Below, piece after piece: positions 34,286 through 42,280 of a DNA stretch of 64,000 nt. This DNA is from Allobacillus halotolerans (GTDB taxonomy: Bacteria > Bacillota > Bacilli > Bacillales > Alkalibacillaceae), in NCBI RefSeq assembly GCF_028743495.1, contig NZ_CP117968.1, one strand, 5' to 3'. The notes below the pieces were generated by a model. The model ran no database searches, had not been told where the DNA came from, and saw only the letters and a list, made by a program, of their open reading frames with translations. Position 1 is the stretch's first letter. Every line of letters starts with the position of its first letter. A program made the position numbers and the translations under genes.

Positions 34286-34774
34286 TTGAAAAAATCAATT
34301 ACAAACAACCTATTATCTAAAATTATAATAATTGTAATTACACTCACACTTTTTCTGAATATTAGTTTTTTAATTGAGTCAGAAGCGATTCTTCCAGGGT
34401 GTGGTATTAAAAGCCTGTCATCCGTTCAAGAATTCGATCGGAATTCATCAAAGTATTCTACTCAAAGTGACAGTGATTTAATTACTATACAGTGTGGAAA
34501 TGCAGGTAATACATGGAATGGAATTAAATCATCAGCACGATTAACAAGGGAGACAAGAGATGTTGTTAACTATGAAAAAAGTGGAAAATCGCGCCAAAGA
34601 GATATAGACTTTGATAAAATGCCCGGAAAACTACAATATCCGCCAGGTGCAATACTAAAAAAACTTCCGGATGGTAGAACATTGGCATCTTATAATAGTA
34701 AAGATGGTTACGCTTCACTTTCGTTCCCTTCTACTCTCAGGATGGATAAGACCGACAAAGTAAGATATAAATAA
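34286..34774 (+). CDS. Secreted protein of unknown function, possible toxin-like
   Basis: A 162-residue protein with a lysine start, a hydrophobic signal segment (LSKIIIIVITLTLFLNISF) and a Ser/Asn/Lys-rich mature part containing two Cys (LPGCGIK and IQCGNAG). The final 50 residues (MPGKLQYPPGAILKKLPDG, then TLASYNSKDGYASLSF) form a compact basic end reminiscent of C-terminal toxin domains of polymorphic toxins, but I cannot assign a family. AAGGGAGG favours the TTG at 34286; a GTG nine bases upstream overlaps the ribosome site. AT-rich compared with flanking core genes; 12 nt from the next gene. Confidence 0.5.
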   Translation: MKKSITNNLLSKIIIIVITLTLFLNISFLIESEAILPGCGIKSLSSVQEFDRNSSKYSTQSDSDLITIQCGNAGNTWNGIKSSARLTRETRDVVNYEKSGKSRQRDIDFDKMPGKLQYPPGAILKKLPDGRTLASYNSKDGYASLSFPSTLRMDKTDKVRYK

Positions 34775-34786
34775 GGAGATAATCTT

Positions 34787-35224
34787 ATGCAAAATTTAAT
34801 TTTACATGCTTGGCAACCTATTACAAATTTAAAAAAACACTACGTTAGTGATGCCAGAGTTGAATTGAACGACGAAGGGTTATTTATTCACTTGCGCGAT
34901 ATTGATGGAAACAAGGTGCTGATCGTGTATGATAGGAATCTTTCCTATATGGAAAACTATGTTTGGGCCTTCAGACATACAGGAGACGGTCCCAGAAACA
35001 ATCTTAGAATTCCAATTAAGAAAGCATTAGAAAGGGCAACGGATCTTAATATACAAGCAGAGACTTTTTACAAAGTGGAAAACTCTGACTTCATTGAATG
35101 GTTTGATCAACTGGCATGGGCTGGGACTTCAGAATTTCCCGATGTTGAACACCATCTATATGGTACGATGAATGATGTCATTGAAGTGATTGCTGATTAC
35201 GAACCAAAATTTATTATTATTTAG
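34787..35224 (+). CDS. Cytoplasmic acidic protein paired with the upstream secreted protein, possible immunity protein
   Basis: A 145-residue soluble protein without signal peptide, starting MQNLILHAWQPITNLKKHY and ending in many acidic residues. It starts 12 nt after the secreted-protein gene with its own AAGGAG site. Gene order (small secreted basic protein, then acidic cytosolic protein), AT-rich composition and the isolated position suggest a toxin-immunity pair, but neither protein is recognised. Low-certainty functional reading; the ORF itself is well supported. Confidence 0.5.
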   Translation: MQNLILHAWQPITNLKKHYVSDARVELNDEGLFIHLRDIDGNKVLIVYDRNLSYMENYVWAFRHTGDGPRNNLRIPIKKALERATDLNIQAETFYKVENSDFIEWFDQLAWAGTSEFPDVEHHLYGTMNDVIEVIADYEPKFIII

Positions 35225-35284
35225 TCAGAAATATTACTATTTAGTTTTCATCTGATAAAGTGAATCGATGATCTCTGACTAATA

Positions 35285-35325
35285 AATGCTCATTACACTG
35301 AATGTGATAATGAGCATTTTTGATT
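35285..35325 (+). terminator. Terminator after the secreted-protein pair
   Basis: AAATGCTCATTA pairs with TAATGAGCATTT with a bulged inner stem, followed by TTTTT. Confidence 0.85.
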
Positions 35326-35380
35326 GGTAAAACTTCTCTCAAATAAAAACGCATTCATTTAAAAAATTCTTCAAAACGGG

Positions 35381-35409
35381 TTGCTTTTTGAATTCAAGAG
35401 GCATATACT
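35381..35409 (+). promoter_or_regulatory. Sigma-A promoter of the ABC transporter operon
   Basis: TTGCTT (35381-35386), a 17-nt spacer, TATACT (35404-35409). No T-box or trp leader was recognised in the 75-nt leader. Confidence 0.55.
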
Positions 35410-35483
35410 TGTTAGCAATAAATAAATTTTGCTTTAACACATAAAAGCATGTGCGCATAAAAGCAGAAAAGGGTGAGAGTGAA

Positions 35484-36479
35484 ATGAAAAAGTTACAAGC
35501 ATTGTTGATTTTACTGGTCGGATTATTGGTATTGAGTGCGTGTGGTTCATCCGATGATGAATCAAGTGCCGAGGAAGTGAGCAAGGACGACGCTGATTTT
35601 GTCGTCGGGATTTCGCAGATTGAAGAACATCCAGCATTAGATAGTGCAACAGAAGGGTTTAAACAGGCACTAAAAGATGCTGAATTAGAAGTCCATTTCG
35701 ATTTTTCCTCGGCACAGGGGGATGCGAACACCAATCAATTGATCGCTGAAAAATTCGTCAGTAATGATGTTGATTTGATATTTGCCAACTCGACGCCGAG
35801 CGCACAAGGTGCATTGAACGAAACAGAAGAAATCCCAATTGTATTTACTTCGGTAACAGATCCTGTTGGCGCAAACTTGGTTGAATCATTTGAAAACCCT
35901 GGCGGAAATGTAACGGGGACGGCGGATATGCATCCAGATAATATAAAAAATACGTTGGAGCTTGTCAAAGACATGGGTCTTGAATCCCTTGGGTTGATCT
36001 ACAATGCGAGTGAACAGAACTCGAAAACACAGATCGAATTAGTAAATAAAGAGGCGGAAGCTGTCGGTGTGAATACAGTTGAAAAAACGATCTCTTCCTC
36101 ATCAGAAGTGAAGCAAGCAACCGAAGCTTTGGTTGGCGATGTTGATTCGATTTTGATTATTACAGACAACACAGTCATCAGCGCATTGGACGCCGTATTA
36201 CAAGTCGGTCATTCTGAATCTATTCCAGTGTTTGTTTCTGAACATGATGCTGTTGAGTCCGGTGGTTTTGCCGCATTTGGTTTTGATTACTTTGATATTG
36301 GCTACGAAGCAGGCGAGAAAGCTGTTGAAATTCTGAAAGATGGCAAAAACCCAGGAAACATACCAGCAACGTATCCTCAAAATTTGAAATTAAGAATAAA
36401 TGAGGATGCTGCAGAAAAAATGGGTGTCGAATTGACAGATGAATTAAAAGAGAAAGCGGAACTTATTTCAGGCGAATAA
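35484..36479 (+). CDS. ABC transporter substrate-binding lipoprotein, TrpX-like (copy 1)
   Basis: A 331-residue lipoprotein (lipobox LSAC) with an acidic Ser/Asp/Glu linker and an ABC_sub_bind-type (PF04392, TrpX-like) domain: VGISQIEEHPALDSATEGF, ANSTPSAQGAL and VFTSVTDPVGANLV. Such proteins feed TrpXYZ-type importers thought to carry aromatic amino acids. GGGTGAGAGTG precedes the ATG at 35484. A second gene, about 93 per cent identical by my count of 24 differences, follows the ATPase gene. Confidence 0.85.
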   Translation: MKKLQALLILLVGLLVLSACGSSDDESSAEEVSKDDADFVVGISQIEEHPALDSATEGFKQALKDAELEVHFDFSSAQGDANTNQLIAEKFVSNDVDLIFANSTPSAQGALNETEEIPIVFTSVTDPVGANLVESFENPGGNVTGTADMHPDNIKNTLELVKDMGLESLGLIYNASEQNSKTQIELVNKEAEAVGVNTVEKTISSSSEVKQATEALVGDVDSILIITDNTVISALDAVLQVGHSESIPVFVSEHDAVESGGFAAFGFDYFDIGYEAGEKAVEILKDGKNPGNIPATYPQNLKLRINEDAAEKMGVELTDELKEKAELISGE

Positions 36480-36517
36480 GTTCTAAGTGAACGCTAGGTT
36501 AAAAAGGAGAATCGCTC

Positions 36518-37540
36518 ATGATTACATCATTGTACGGTGCTTTAGAAACAGGTTTAATATATGCCATCATGGCGCTCGGTGTCTATATTTCGTTTCGGAT
36601 ATTAGACTTTCCGGATTTGACGGTGGATGGGAGCTTTGTGACCGGTGGAGGTGTCGCGGCCATTTCGATTATCGGAGGCGTTGACCCAATTGTTGCGACC
36701 TTACTCGGATTTGTTGCCGGTTTCCTCGTCGGCTGTATAACAGGGCTTTTGCATACGAAGGGAAATATCAATCCCCTTTTAGCCGGGATCATCATGATGA
36801 TTGGACTCTATTCCGTCAACTTAAGGATTATGGGTCAGGCCAATCTTTCCTTGTTAAATGAAACAACATTATTTTCACAGCTAGAAGGGATATTTGAGAG
36901 TCTATCATTGGATGCAGTTTTCTTTGCGCCGTATGAATGGCTTGGTCTAGGCGCTTACACACCGCGAACATTTTATGCGATTGTGATGATGTTACTCGTT
37001 GTTTTTGTCGTAAAAAAATTGCTCGATTTCTTTTTACGAACGGAAACAGGATTAGCACTCCGAGCAACCGGTGATAACCAAACGATGGTTCGAAGCTTTT
37101 CGGCGAACACGAATGTGTATATCATTTTAGGAATTGGTTTAGCCAATGCGCTCGTTGCCTTAAGTGGGGCGTTGGTCGTTCAGTATAACGGTTTTGCTGA
37201 TGTGAACCTCGGTGTCGGAATGATTGTCGTCGGGCTTGCTTCAGTCATTATCGGTGAAGTTTTATTCGGAAAGAAAACGATTGTCCGTACGACTTTTGCA
37301 ATCATTTGTGGCGCAATTGTGTACCGAGCCATTTATGCGATGGCACTTCGGGTTGACTTCCTTGAAGCAAGTGACATGAAATTGATTACAGCATTGATTG
37401 TCGTTGCCGCATTGGTTGTACCGAATATGTTGCAGAAAAGCAGTGAGAAACGTCAATTCAAAAAGTCCCAGAAAGCACTTACGAGAGTGAAACAGCAGAA
37501 GGGAGAGGTGCAGGTTGCTAACGTTAAATCAAATTCATAA
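36518..37540 (+). CDS. ABC transporter permease, TrpY-like
   Basis: A 340-residue permease of the BPD_transp_2 (LivHM-like) type with about eight helices. Landmarks are FRILDFPDLTVDGSFVTGG at the start, HTKGNINPLLAGIIMMIGL, and ALRATGDNQTMVRSFSAN in the cytoplasmic loop that contacts the ATPase. AAGGAG precedes the ATG. The 3' end overlaps the ATPase gene by 26 nt, so translation is coupled. Confidence 0.88.
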   Translation: MITSLYGALETGLIYAIMALGVYISFRILDFPDLTVDGSFVTGGGVAAISIIGGVDPIVATLLGFVAGFLVGCITGLLHTKGNINPLLAGIIMMIGLYSVNLRIMGQANLSLLNETTLFSQLEGIFESLSLDAVFFAPYEWLGLGAYTPRTFYAIVMMLLVVFVVKKLLDFFLRTETGLALRATGDNQTMVRSFSANTNVYIILGIGLANALVALSGALVVQYNGFADVNLGVGMIVVGLASVIIGEVLFGKKTIVRTTFAIICGAIVYRAIYAMALRVDFLEASDMKLITALIVVAALVVPNMLQKSSEKRQFKKSQKALTRVKQQKGEVQVANVKSNS

Positions 37541-38312
37541 AACATTTTATGCCAATACACCGGATGAAAAGCGTGCCATCTCTGACCTTACGCAAACCTT
37601 GAACGAAGGCGACTTTGTAACGGTTATTGGTAGTAATGGAGCGGGGAAGTCGACGTTATTGAACCTGCTCGCTGGAACCATATTGCCTGATGCTGGCAAC
37701 ATTCATTTAAACGATCAGAATTTAACCCTTTTATCTGAAGAAAAACGTGCCAAATGGATCGGGCGCGTTTTCCAAAACCCAATGGCAGGGACAGCACCGA
37801 ATATGACGATCGAAGAAAACATGATGATCTCTTTAGGACGGACACAAAAAAGAAGCTTGTTTAGAGGGATGACGAAGAAAAAACGTGAGGAATTCAAAGA
37901 GCATTTGGCTACTTTGGAGATTGGCTTGGAAAACCGCTTGAATACAAAGGTAGGACTTTTATCAGGTGGGGAACGGCAAGCCTTATCCTTATTGATGGCG
38001 ACCTTCACAGAACCGCAAATCTTATTGCTGGATGAGCATACAGCAGCATTGGATCCATCCAAACAGGAACTGATTTTGTCGCTGACGCGTGAGTTGGTTG
38101 AAAAGCATTCTTTGACGACGATTATGGTCACGCACCAAATGGAGCAAGCCATCGACTTCGGGAATCGACTATGGATGATGGATGAAGGAAAAATTATTTT
38201 TGAAGCGGAAGACGAAGAGAAGGATAAATTAACGGTTCCAGATTTATTAGAAGCATTCCAAGAAATCCGCGGAACAAAACTGGCGAATGACCGGGCGTTA
38301 TTAGCGAAATAA
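37515..38312 (+). CDS. ABC transporter ATP-binding protein, TrpZ-like
   Basis: A 265-residue ATPase with Walker A (GSNGAGKSTLL), the signature LLSGGERQALSLL, Walker B (ILLLDEHTAALDP) and the H-loop MVTHQ. The Q-loop reads RVFQNPMAGTAPNMT, usual for this importer group. The start is TTG, preceded by GAGAGGTG within the permease gene. It should power import of the ligand of the two flanking lipoproteins. Confidence 0.9.
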   Translation: MLTLNQIHKTFYANTPDEKRAISDLTQTLNEGDFVTVIGSNGAGKSTLLNLLAGTILPDAGNIHLNDQNLTLLSEEKRAKWIGRVFQNPMAGTAPNMTIEENMMISLGRTQKRSLFRGMTKKKREEFKEHLATLEIGLENRLNTKVGLLSGGERQALSLLMATFTEPQILLLDEHTAALDPSKQELILSLTRELVEKHSLTTIMVTHQMEQAIDFGNRLWMMDEGKIIFEAEDEEKDKLTVPDLLEAFQEIRGTKLANDRALLAK

Positions 38313-38381
38313 AGAATTATATTTTACAAGTTTATTTTATTTTTTTAATCATTAAGGTAAAGAAGAAGGGGAGAGGTCGAA

Positions 38382-39377
38382 ATGAAAAAGCTTCAAGCTT
38401 GGTTGGTCTTATTAATAGGATTGTTGGTGTTAAGTGCATGTGGTTCGTCCGATGATGAATCAAGTGCGGAAGAAGTGAATAAGAACGACGCTGACTTTGT
38501 CGTTGGGATTTCCCAGATTGAGGAACATCCTTCTTTAGACAGTGCCACAGAAGGATTTAAACAGGCGTTAAAAGATGCTGGATTAGAAGTGCATTTCGAT
38601 TTTTCTTCAGCACAGGGGGACGCGAATACCAATCAGTTGATTGCTGAAAAATTCGTCAGTAATGATGTTGACTTGATTTTCGCCAACTCGACACCGAGTG
38701 CGCAAGGTGCATTGAATGAAACGGAAGAAATTCCAATTGTATTTACTTCGGTAACGGATCCTGTTGGCGCAAACTTGGTTGAATCATTTGAAAATCCAGG
38801 TGGAAATGTAACGGGAACGGCGGATATGCATCCGGATACCGTTAAGAAAACGCTAGAACTTGTCAAAGATATGGGCTTTGAATCACTTGGATTGGTATAC
38901 AATGCCAGTGAACAAAACTCGAAAACACAGATCGAATTAGTAAATGAAGAGGCGGAAGCAGTCGGTTTGAATACAGTTGAAAAAACGATCTCTTCCTCAT
39001 CAGAAGTGAAGCAAGCAACGGAAGCCTTGGTTGGCGATGTTGATTCGATTTTAATCATTACCGATAACACAGTCGTCAGTGCATTGGAATCCGTATTACA
39101 AGTCGGTCATTCTGAATCACTCCCGGTTTTCGTATCCGAACACTCTTCTGTTGAAGGCGGTGGGTTTGCCGCATTTGGTTTCGATTACTTTGATATCGGC
39201 TATGAAGCGGGCGAGAAAGCTGTTGAAATTTTAAAAGACGGTAAAAACCCAGGAGAAATTCCAGCAACATACCCACAAAACTTGAAACTTCAAATCAACG
39301 AGGATGCAGCGGAAAAGATGGGTGTTGAATTGACAGATGAATTAAAAGAGGAAGCGGAACTCATTTCAGGCGAGTAA
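38382..39377 (+). CDS. ABC transporter substrate-binding lipoprotein, TrpX-like (copy 2)
   Basis: Also 331 residues and colinear with copy 1 without gaps, with the same lipobox and domain. The differences cluster in the signal peptide, around residue 150-190 and at 225-255 (for example HSSVEGG instead of HDAVESG), areas that could line the ligand cleft. GGGGAGAGG precedes the ATG. It lies 69 nt after the ATPase gene without a terminator between, so it is probably cotranscribed. No T-run terminator follows; a GTCGTTG hairpin lies at 39414-39432. Confidence 0.88.
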   Translation: MKKLQAWLVLLIGLLVLSACGSSDDESSAEEVNKNDADFVVGISQIEEHPSLDSATEGFKQALKDAGLEVHFDFSSAQGDANTNQLIAEKFVSNDVDLIFANSTPSAQGALNETEEIPIVFTSVTDPVGANLVESFENPGGNVTGTADMHPDTVKKTLELVKDMGFESLGLVYNASEQNSKTQIELVNEEAEAVGLNTVEKTISSSSEVKQATEALVGDVDSILIITDNTVVSALESVLQVGHSESLPVFVSEHSSVEGGGFAAFGFDYFDIGYEAGEKAVEILKDGKNPGEIPATYPQNLKLQINEDAAEKMGVELTDELKEEAELISGE

Positions 39378-39470
39378 GTTTCAAGTGTTGAAGGTCTGGA
39401 GATTAACATTTAACAACGACGGTTAGTCGTTGAAGTTCATGACCTGGACGCTCCATCAAAAGTGAAATTC

Positions 39471-40275
39471 GGTCGAATAGAAGCGCTCTAATCGCCCGAA
39501 TGATTTGCCATATCTGAAATCTGGTCGAATAGAAGCGCTCTAATCACCCGAATGATTTGCCATATCTGAAATCCGGTCGAATAGAAGCGCTCTAATCACC
39601 CGAATGATTCGCCATATCTGAAATCTGGTCGAATAGAAGCGCTCTAATCACCCGAAAGATTCGCCATATCCGAAATCTGGTCGAATAGAAGCGCTCTAAT
39701 CACCCGAATGATTTGCCATATCTGAAATCCGGTCGAATAGAAGCGCTCTAATCGCCCGAATGATTCGCCATATCTGAAATCTGGTCGAATAGAAGCGCTC
39801 TAATCACCCGAATGATTTGCCATATCTGAAATCTGGTCGAATAGAAGCGCTCTAATCACCCGAATGATTGCCATATCCGAAATCTGGTCGAATAGAAGCG
39901 CTCTAATCACCCGAATGATTGCCATATCCGAAATCTGGTCGAATAGAAGCGCTCTAATCGCCCGAATGATTCGCCATATCTGAAATCTGGTCGAATAGAA
40001 GCGCTCTAATCACCCGAATGATTTGCCATATCTGAAATCCGGTCGAATAGAAGCGCTCTAATCACCCGAATGATTCGCCATATCTGAAATCTGGTCGAAT
40101 AGAAGCGCTCTAATCACCCGAATGATTCGCCATATCCGAAATCTGGTCGAATAGAAGCGCTCTAATCACCCGAATGATTCGCCATATCTGAAATCTGGTC
40201 GAATAGCAGCACTCTAATCACCCGAATGATTCGTCATATCCGAAATCTGGTCGAATAGAAGCGCTCTGATCACCT
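39471..40275. repeat. Tandem array of a 52-bp repeat, 15 full units plus one partial
   Basis: GGTCGAATAG begins units at 39471, 39523, 39575, 39627, 39679, 39731, 39783, 39835, 39886, 39937, 39989, 40041, 40093, 40145, 40197 and 40249. Spacing is 52 bp except two 51-bp steps. Units are nearly identical; each holds the dyad TAGAAGCGCTCTA. No spacers, no ORF. It lies between the second lipoprotein gene and comK. Confidence 0.97.
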
Positions 40276-40408
40276 ATGCATTAACTATGCAAGTGTTTCA
40301 CAGTCGGAAGGAACAGAAGGGTTAAATAGATGAGTGATGTAATTACTACTTCTGAAAAATGAACTAAATCAGTACAAATGTGTTTAGCGAAATAGTTGAA
40401 TAATCATC

Positions 40409-40467
40409 AAAATGAGTAGTTTTTTACATGAATTTATCAAATTCTATGTAAAATCTGCTCATTTTTT
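40409..40467 (+). terminator. Long imperfect hairpin with T-run upstream of comK
   Basis: AAAATGAGTAGTTTTTTAC (from 40409) pairs with the inverse GTAAAATCTGCTCATTTT (to 40465), followed by Ts. It could end transcripts that run from the ABC operon through the 52-bp array. An alternative is a control element of comK. Confidence 0.6.
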
Positions 40468-40502
40468 GTTGTGTTCAGTGCTAATCAATAACAAACCTAA
40501 AT

Positions 40503-40531
40503 TTTACATAAAAGAGAGAATTCCATAGTAT
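40503..40531 (+). promoter_or_regulatory. Sigma-A promoter of comK
   Basis: TTTACA (40503-40508), a 17-nt spacer, TAGTAT (40526-40531). No clear pair of K-boxes (AAAA-N5-TTTT) was found upstream. Confidence 0.55.
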
Positions 40532-40561
40532 AAAGATAATCTTGTAAAGGAGTGATTGTAC

Positions 40562-41047
40562 TTGGAGTTTAACCAAAAGCCCTTACTGAATTTAACGACA
40601 TTGGCGATTGTTCCCCAACCGAAAGAAGGGAAGAAGTTTGGATCATTCGTATTGGAAAAAAATCAAGAATACTTCACGGATGTTTCACCAAAACAATTTG
40701 TCGACCGCGGTTGCTTATTCTACGGCTCTAGCTTGAGAGGAAGACTTGAAGGCACCCGAGCAATTTTTGGTGTCAATCGCAAAGCCCCGATTGTGATTGA
40801 TCCGATGCTCGGTATGTTTTTCTTACCGACTACTTCTCCTAGCTCCTCTGAATGCACTTGGATTTCCCACCAACATATTGAACGCCTCGAAAAAGTCGAT
40901 TCCAAACGAACAATCATCCACTTTCAAGGAGGCAAGCAACTGACGGTTAATGTCTCTTATCGCTCATTGACCAACCAAGTATTGCGTACGGCACAATATA
41001 GGCACTTGTTGATGGAGCGAATTACGAAACCTCAGGAGAGCGATTAA
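40562..41047 (+). CDS. comK: Competence transcription factor ComK
   Basis: ComK activates DNA-uptake and recombination genes. The 161-residue protein shows the family core: VDRGCLFYGSSLRGRLEGTR, KAPIVIDPMLGMFFLPTTS, ECTWISHQHIERLE and SYRSLTNQVLRTAQYRHLL. It lacks about 30 C-terminal residues present in the 192-residue B. subtilis protein. AAAGGAG nine nucleotides before the TTG at 40562 decides the start; a TTG two codons earlier is too close. Its 3' end overlaps the convergent yhjD gene by 26 nt. Confidence 0.93.
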   Translation: MEFNQKPLLNLTTLAIVPQPKEGKKFGSFVLEKNQEYFTDVSPKQFVDRGCLFYGSSLRGRLEGTRAIFGVNRKAPIVIDPMLGMFFLPTTSPSSSECTWISHQHIERLEKVDSKRTIIHFQGGKQLTVNVSYRSLTNQVLRTAQYRHLLMERITKPQESD

Positions 41048-41402
41048 GGTAGGCTTGACGCATCAACTCATACAAGATTTGTTCAACCTTCTTCCGAACC
41101 GCTGGATTGAAATAACGCCTTTCCTCTTCATACCCTCTTGCCATAAATAAGTATGTGGAAAACGAATCATCCTTCTGTAAGAAAACGACCTCAACATTCA
41201 TATCCCTCATTTTTTTCCGTAACTCACGGCGTTCAATCCGTGCGCGATGTTCCATTTTCCGCAGGAGCTCTAAATAGGGCTCCTTGATCTTAAACGGTCC
41301 GGATTCGACGAATTGAATGTCTTTCTCGACGACAATAATCGCCATAGACAAAAATAAATATCTGGATGCAGTTTTATGCTCTTCTTCATTTAAATATCTC
41401 AT
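41022..41402 (-). CDS. yhjD: YhjD-like sporulation-associated protein
   Basis: A 126-residue soluble, highly charged helical protein starting MRYLNEEEHKTASRYLFLSM. Size, this start and position between comK and a YhjE-type gene match YhjD of B. subtilis, which is annotated as sporulation-related with no known mechanism. GGAGGG precedes the ATG. Its final codons run antisense to the end of comK. Confidence 0.75.
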   Translation of the reverse strand: MRYLNEEEHKTASRYLFLSMAIIVVEKDIQFVESGPFKIKEPYLELLRKMEHRARIERRELRKKMRDMNVEVVFLQKDDSFSTYLFMARGYEEERRYFNPAVRKKVEQILYELMRQAYLNRSPEVS

Positions 41403-41560
41403 GATGATCCCTCCATCCTTGACTATCGAACGTTTGTTCCATTATACTATGAGGTATCGAACAATTCAATGACGAATACGAAATGGTTATTAAAAATAGT
41501 AGGCAAAAGACGGCTTTTTCTATACAATGAAAGTAGACAGAAAAGATTGGAGAAAGTCGT

Positions 41561-42217
41561 ATGTCGCTTGAGTATTCAACGTTAGACGAATTATCATCAT
41601 TAATTTCTGATACCGTGGTTGGCCATATGATTATACGTATTCTCGAACTTTACGGAAGCTTCGGCCCCGTTCCGGGAATCGTTCTGCCGTTCATCGAAGC
41701 TTTTTTGCCATTACTGCCAATTATTGTATTTATATTAGCGAATAGCATCGTGTATGGGTTGTTTTTTGGATTTATATTTTCGTGGATCGGTGCAGTTCTT
41801 GGAGCGACTTTATTATTTATTTTTCTACGGAAGATGGAACAATTTGAATGGATTCAGAAAATCAAAGAACAAAAACAGGTTCGGAAAATTATAGCGTTCT
41901 TTGACCGACGTGGATTTGGACCGCTGTTTTTATTGCTCTGTTTTCCATTTTCTCCATCTGCTTTAATTAATGTTGTCGCTGCATTTTCAAGAATTTCTAT
42001 TCAGCAGTTTATCTTATCGCTTATACTGGGGAAGGCTGTTATGATTTTTTCTGTATCCTATGTGGGAAGCAGCATAACATCTTTCGCCACGAATCCGACA
42101 AAAGCCATTGTCATTGGTGTTTGTATTGTCTTCGTTTGGGCGATCGGTAAATTCATCGAAGCTCGGATGAACTCGAATGCGAATCAATTTGATTCTGAAA
42201 ACAAGGATAACGAATAA
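41561..42217 (+). CDS. yhjE: TVP38/TMEM64 (VTT-domain) membrane protein YhjE
   Basis: A 218-residue membrane protein with five or six helices and the VTT/DedA-like core: FIEAFLPLLPIIVFILANSI, GAVLGATLLFIFLRKM and FGPLFLLLCFPFSPSALINV. Such proteins act in lipid or carrier transport across membranes; YhjE has no fixed role. GGAG ribosome site before the ATG. It lies next to yhjD as in B. subtilis, although sipV and the other genes up to addB are missing here. Confidence 0.85.
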   Translation: MSLEYSTLDELSSLISDTVVGHMIIRILELYGSFGPVPGIVLPFIEAFLPLLPIIVFILANSIVYGLFFGFIFSWIGAVLGATLLFIFLRKMEQFEWIQKIKEQKQVRKIIAFFDRRGFGPLFLLLCFPFSPSALINVVAAFSRISIQQFILSLILGKAVMIFSVSYVGSSITSFATNPTKAIVIGVCIVFVWAIGKFIEARMNSNANQFDSENKDNE

Positions 42218-42218
42218 A

Positions 42219-42262
42219 TGAAAGACTGGTAAACGGACAACCTTCCGTTTTCAGTCTTTTTT
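42219..42262 (+). terminator. Terminator of yhjE
   Basis: AAAGACTG pairs with CAGTCTTT and AACGGA with TCCGTT inside, then TTTTTT. Confidence 0.85.
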
Positions 42263-42280
42263 CTAAAAGGGGGAAAATCG

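Noticed and set aside
39471..40275. CRISPR array
   Set aside because: Units are contiguous and nearly identical over the full 52 bp, without unique spacers, and no cas genes are present.
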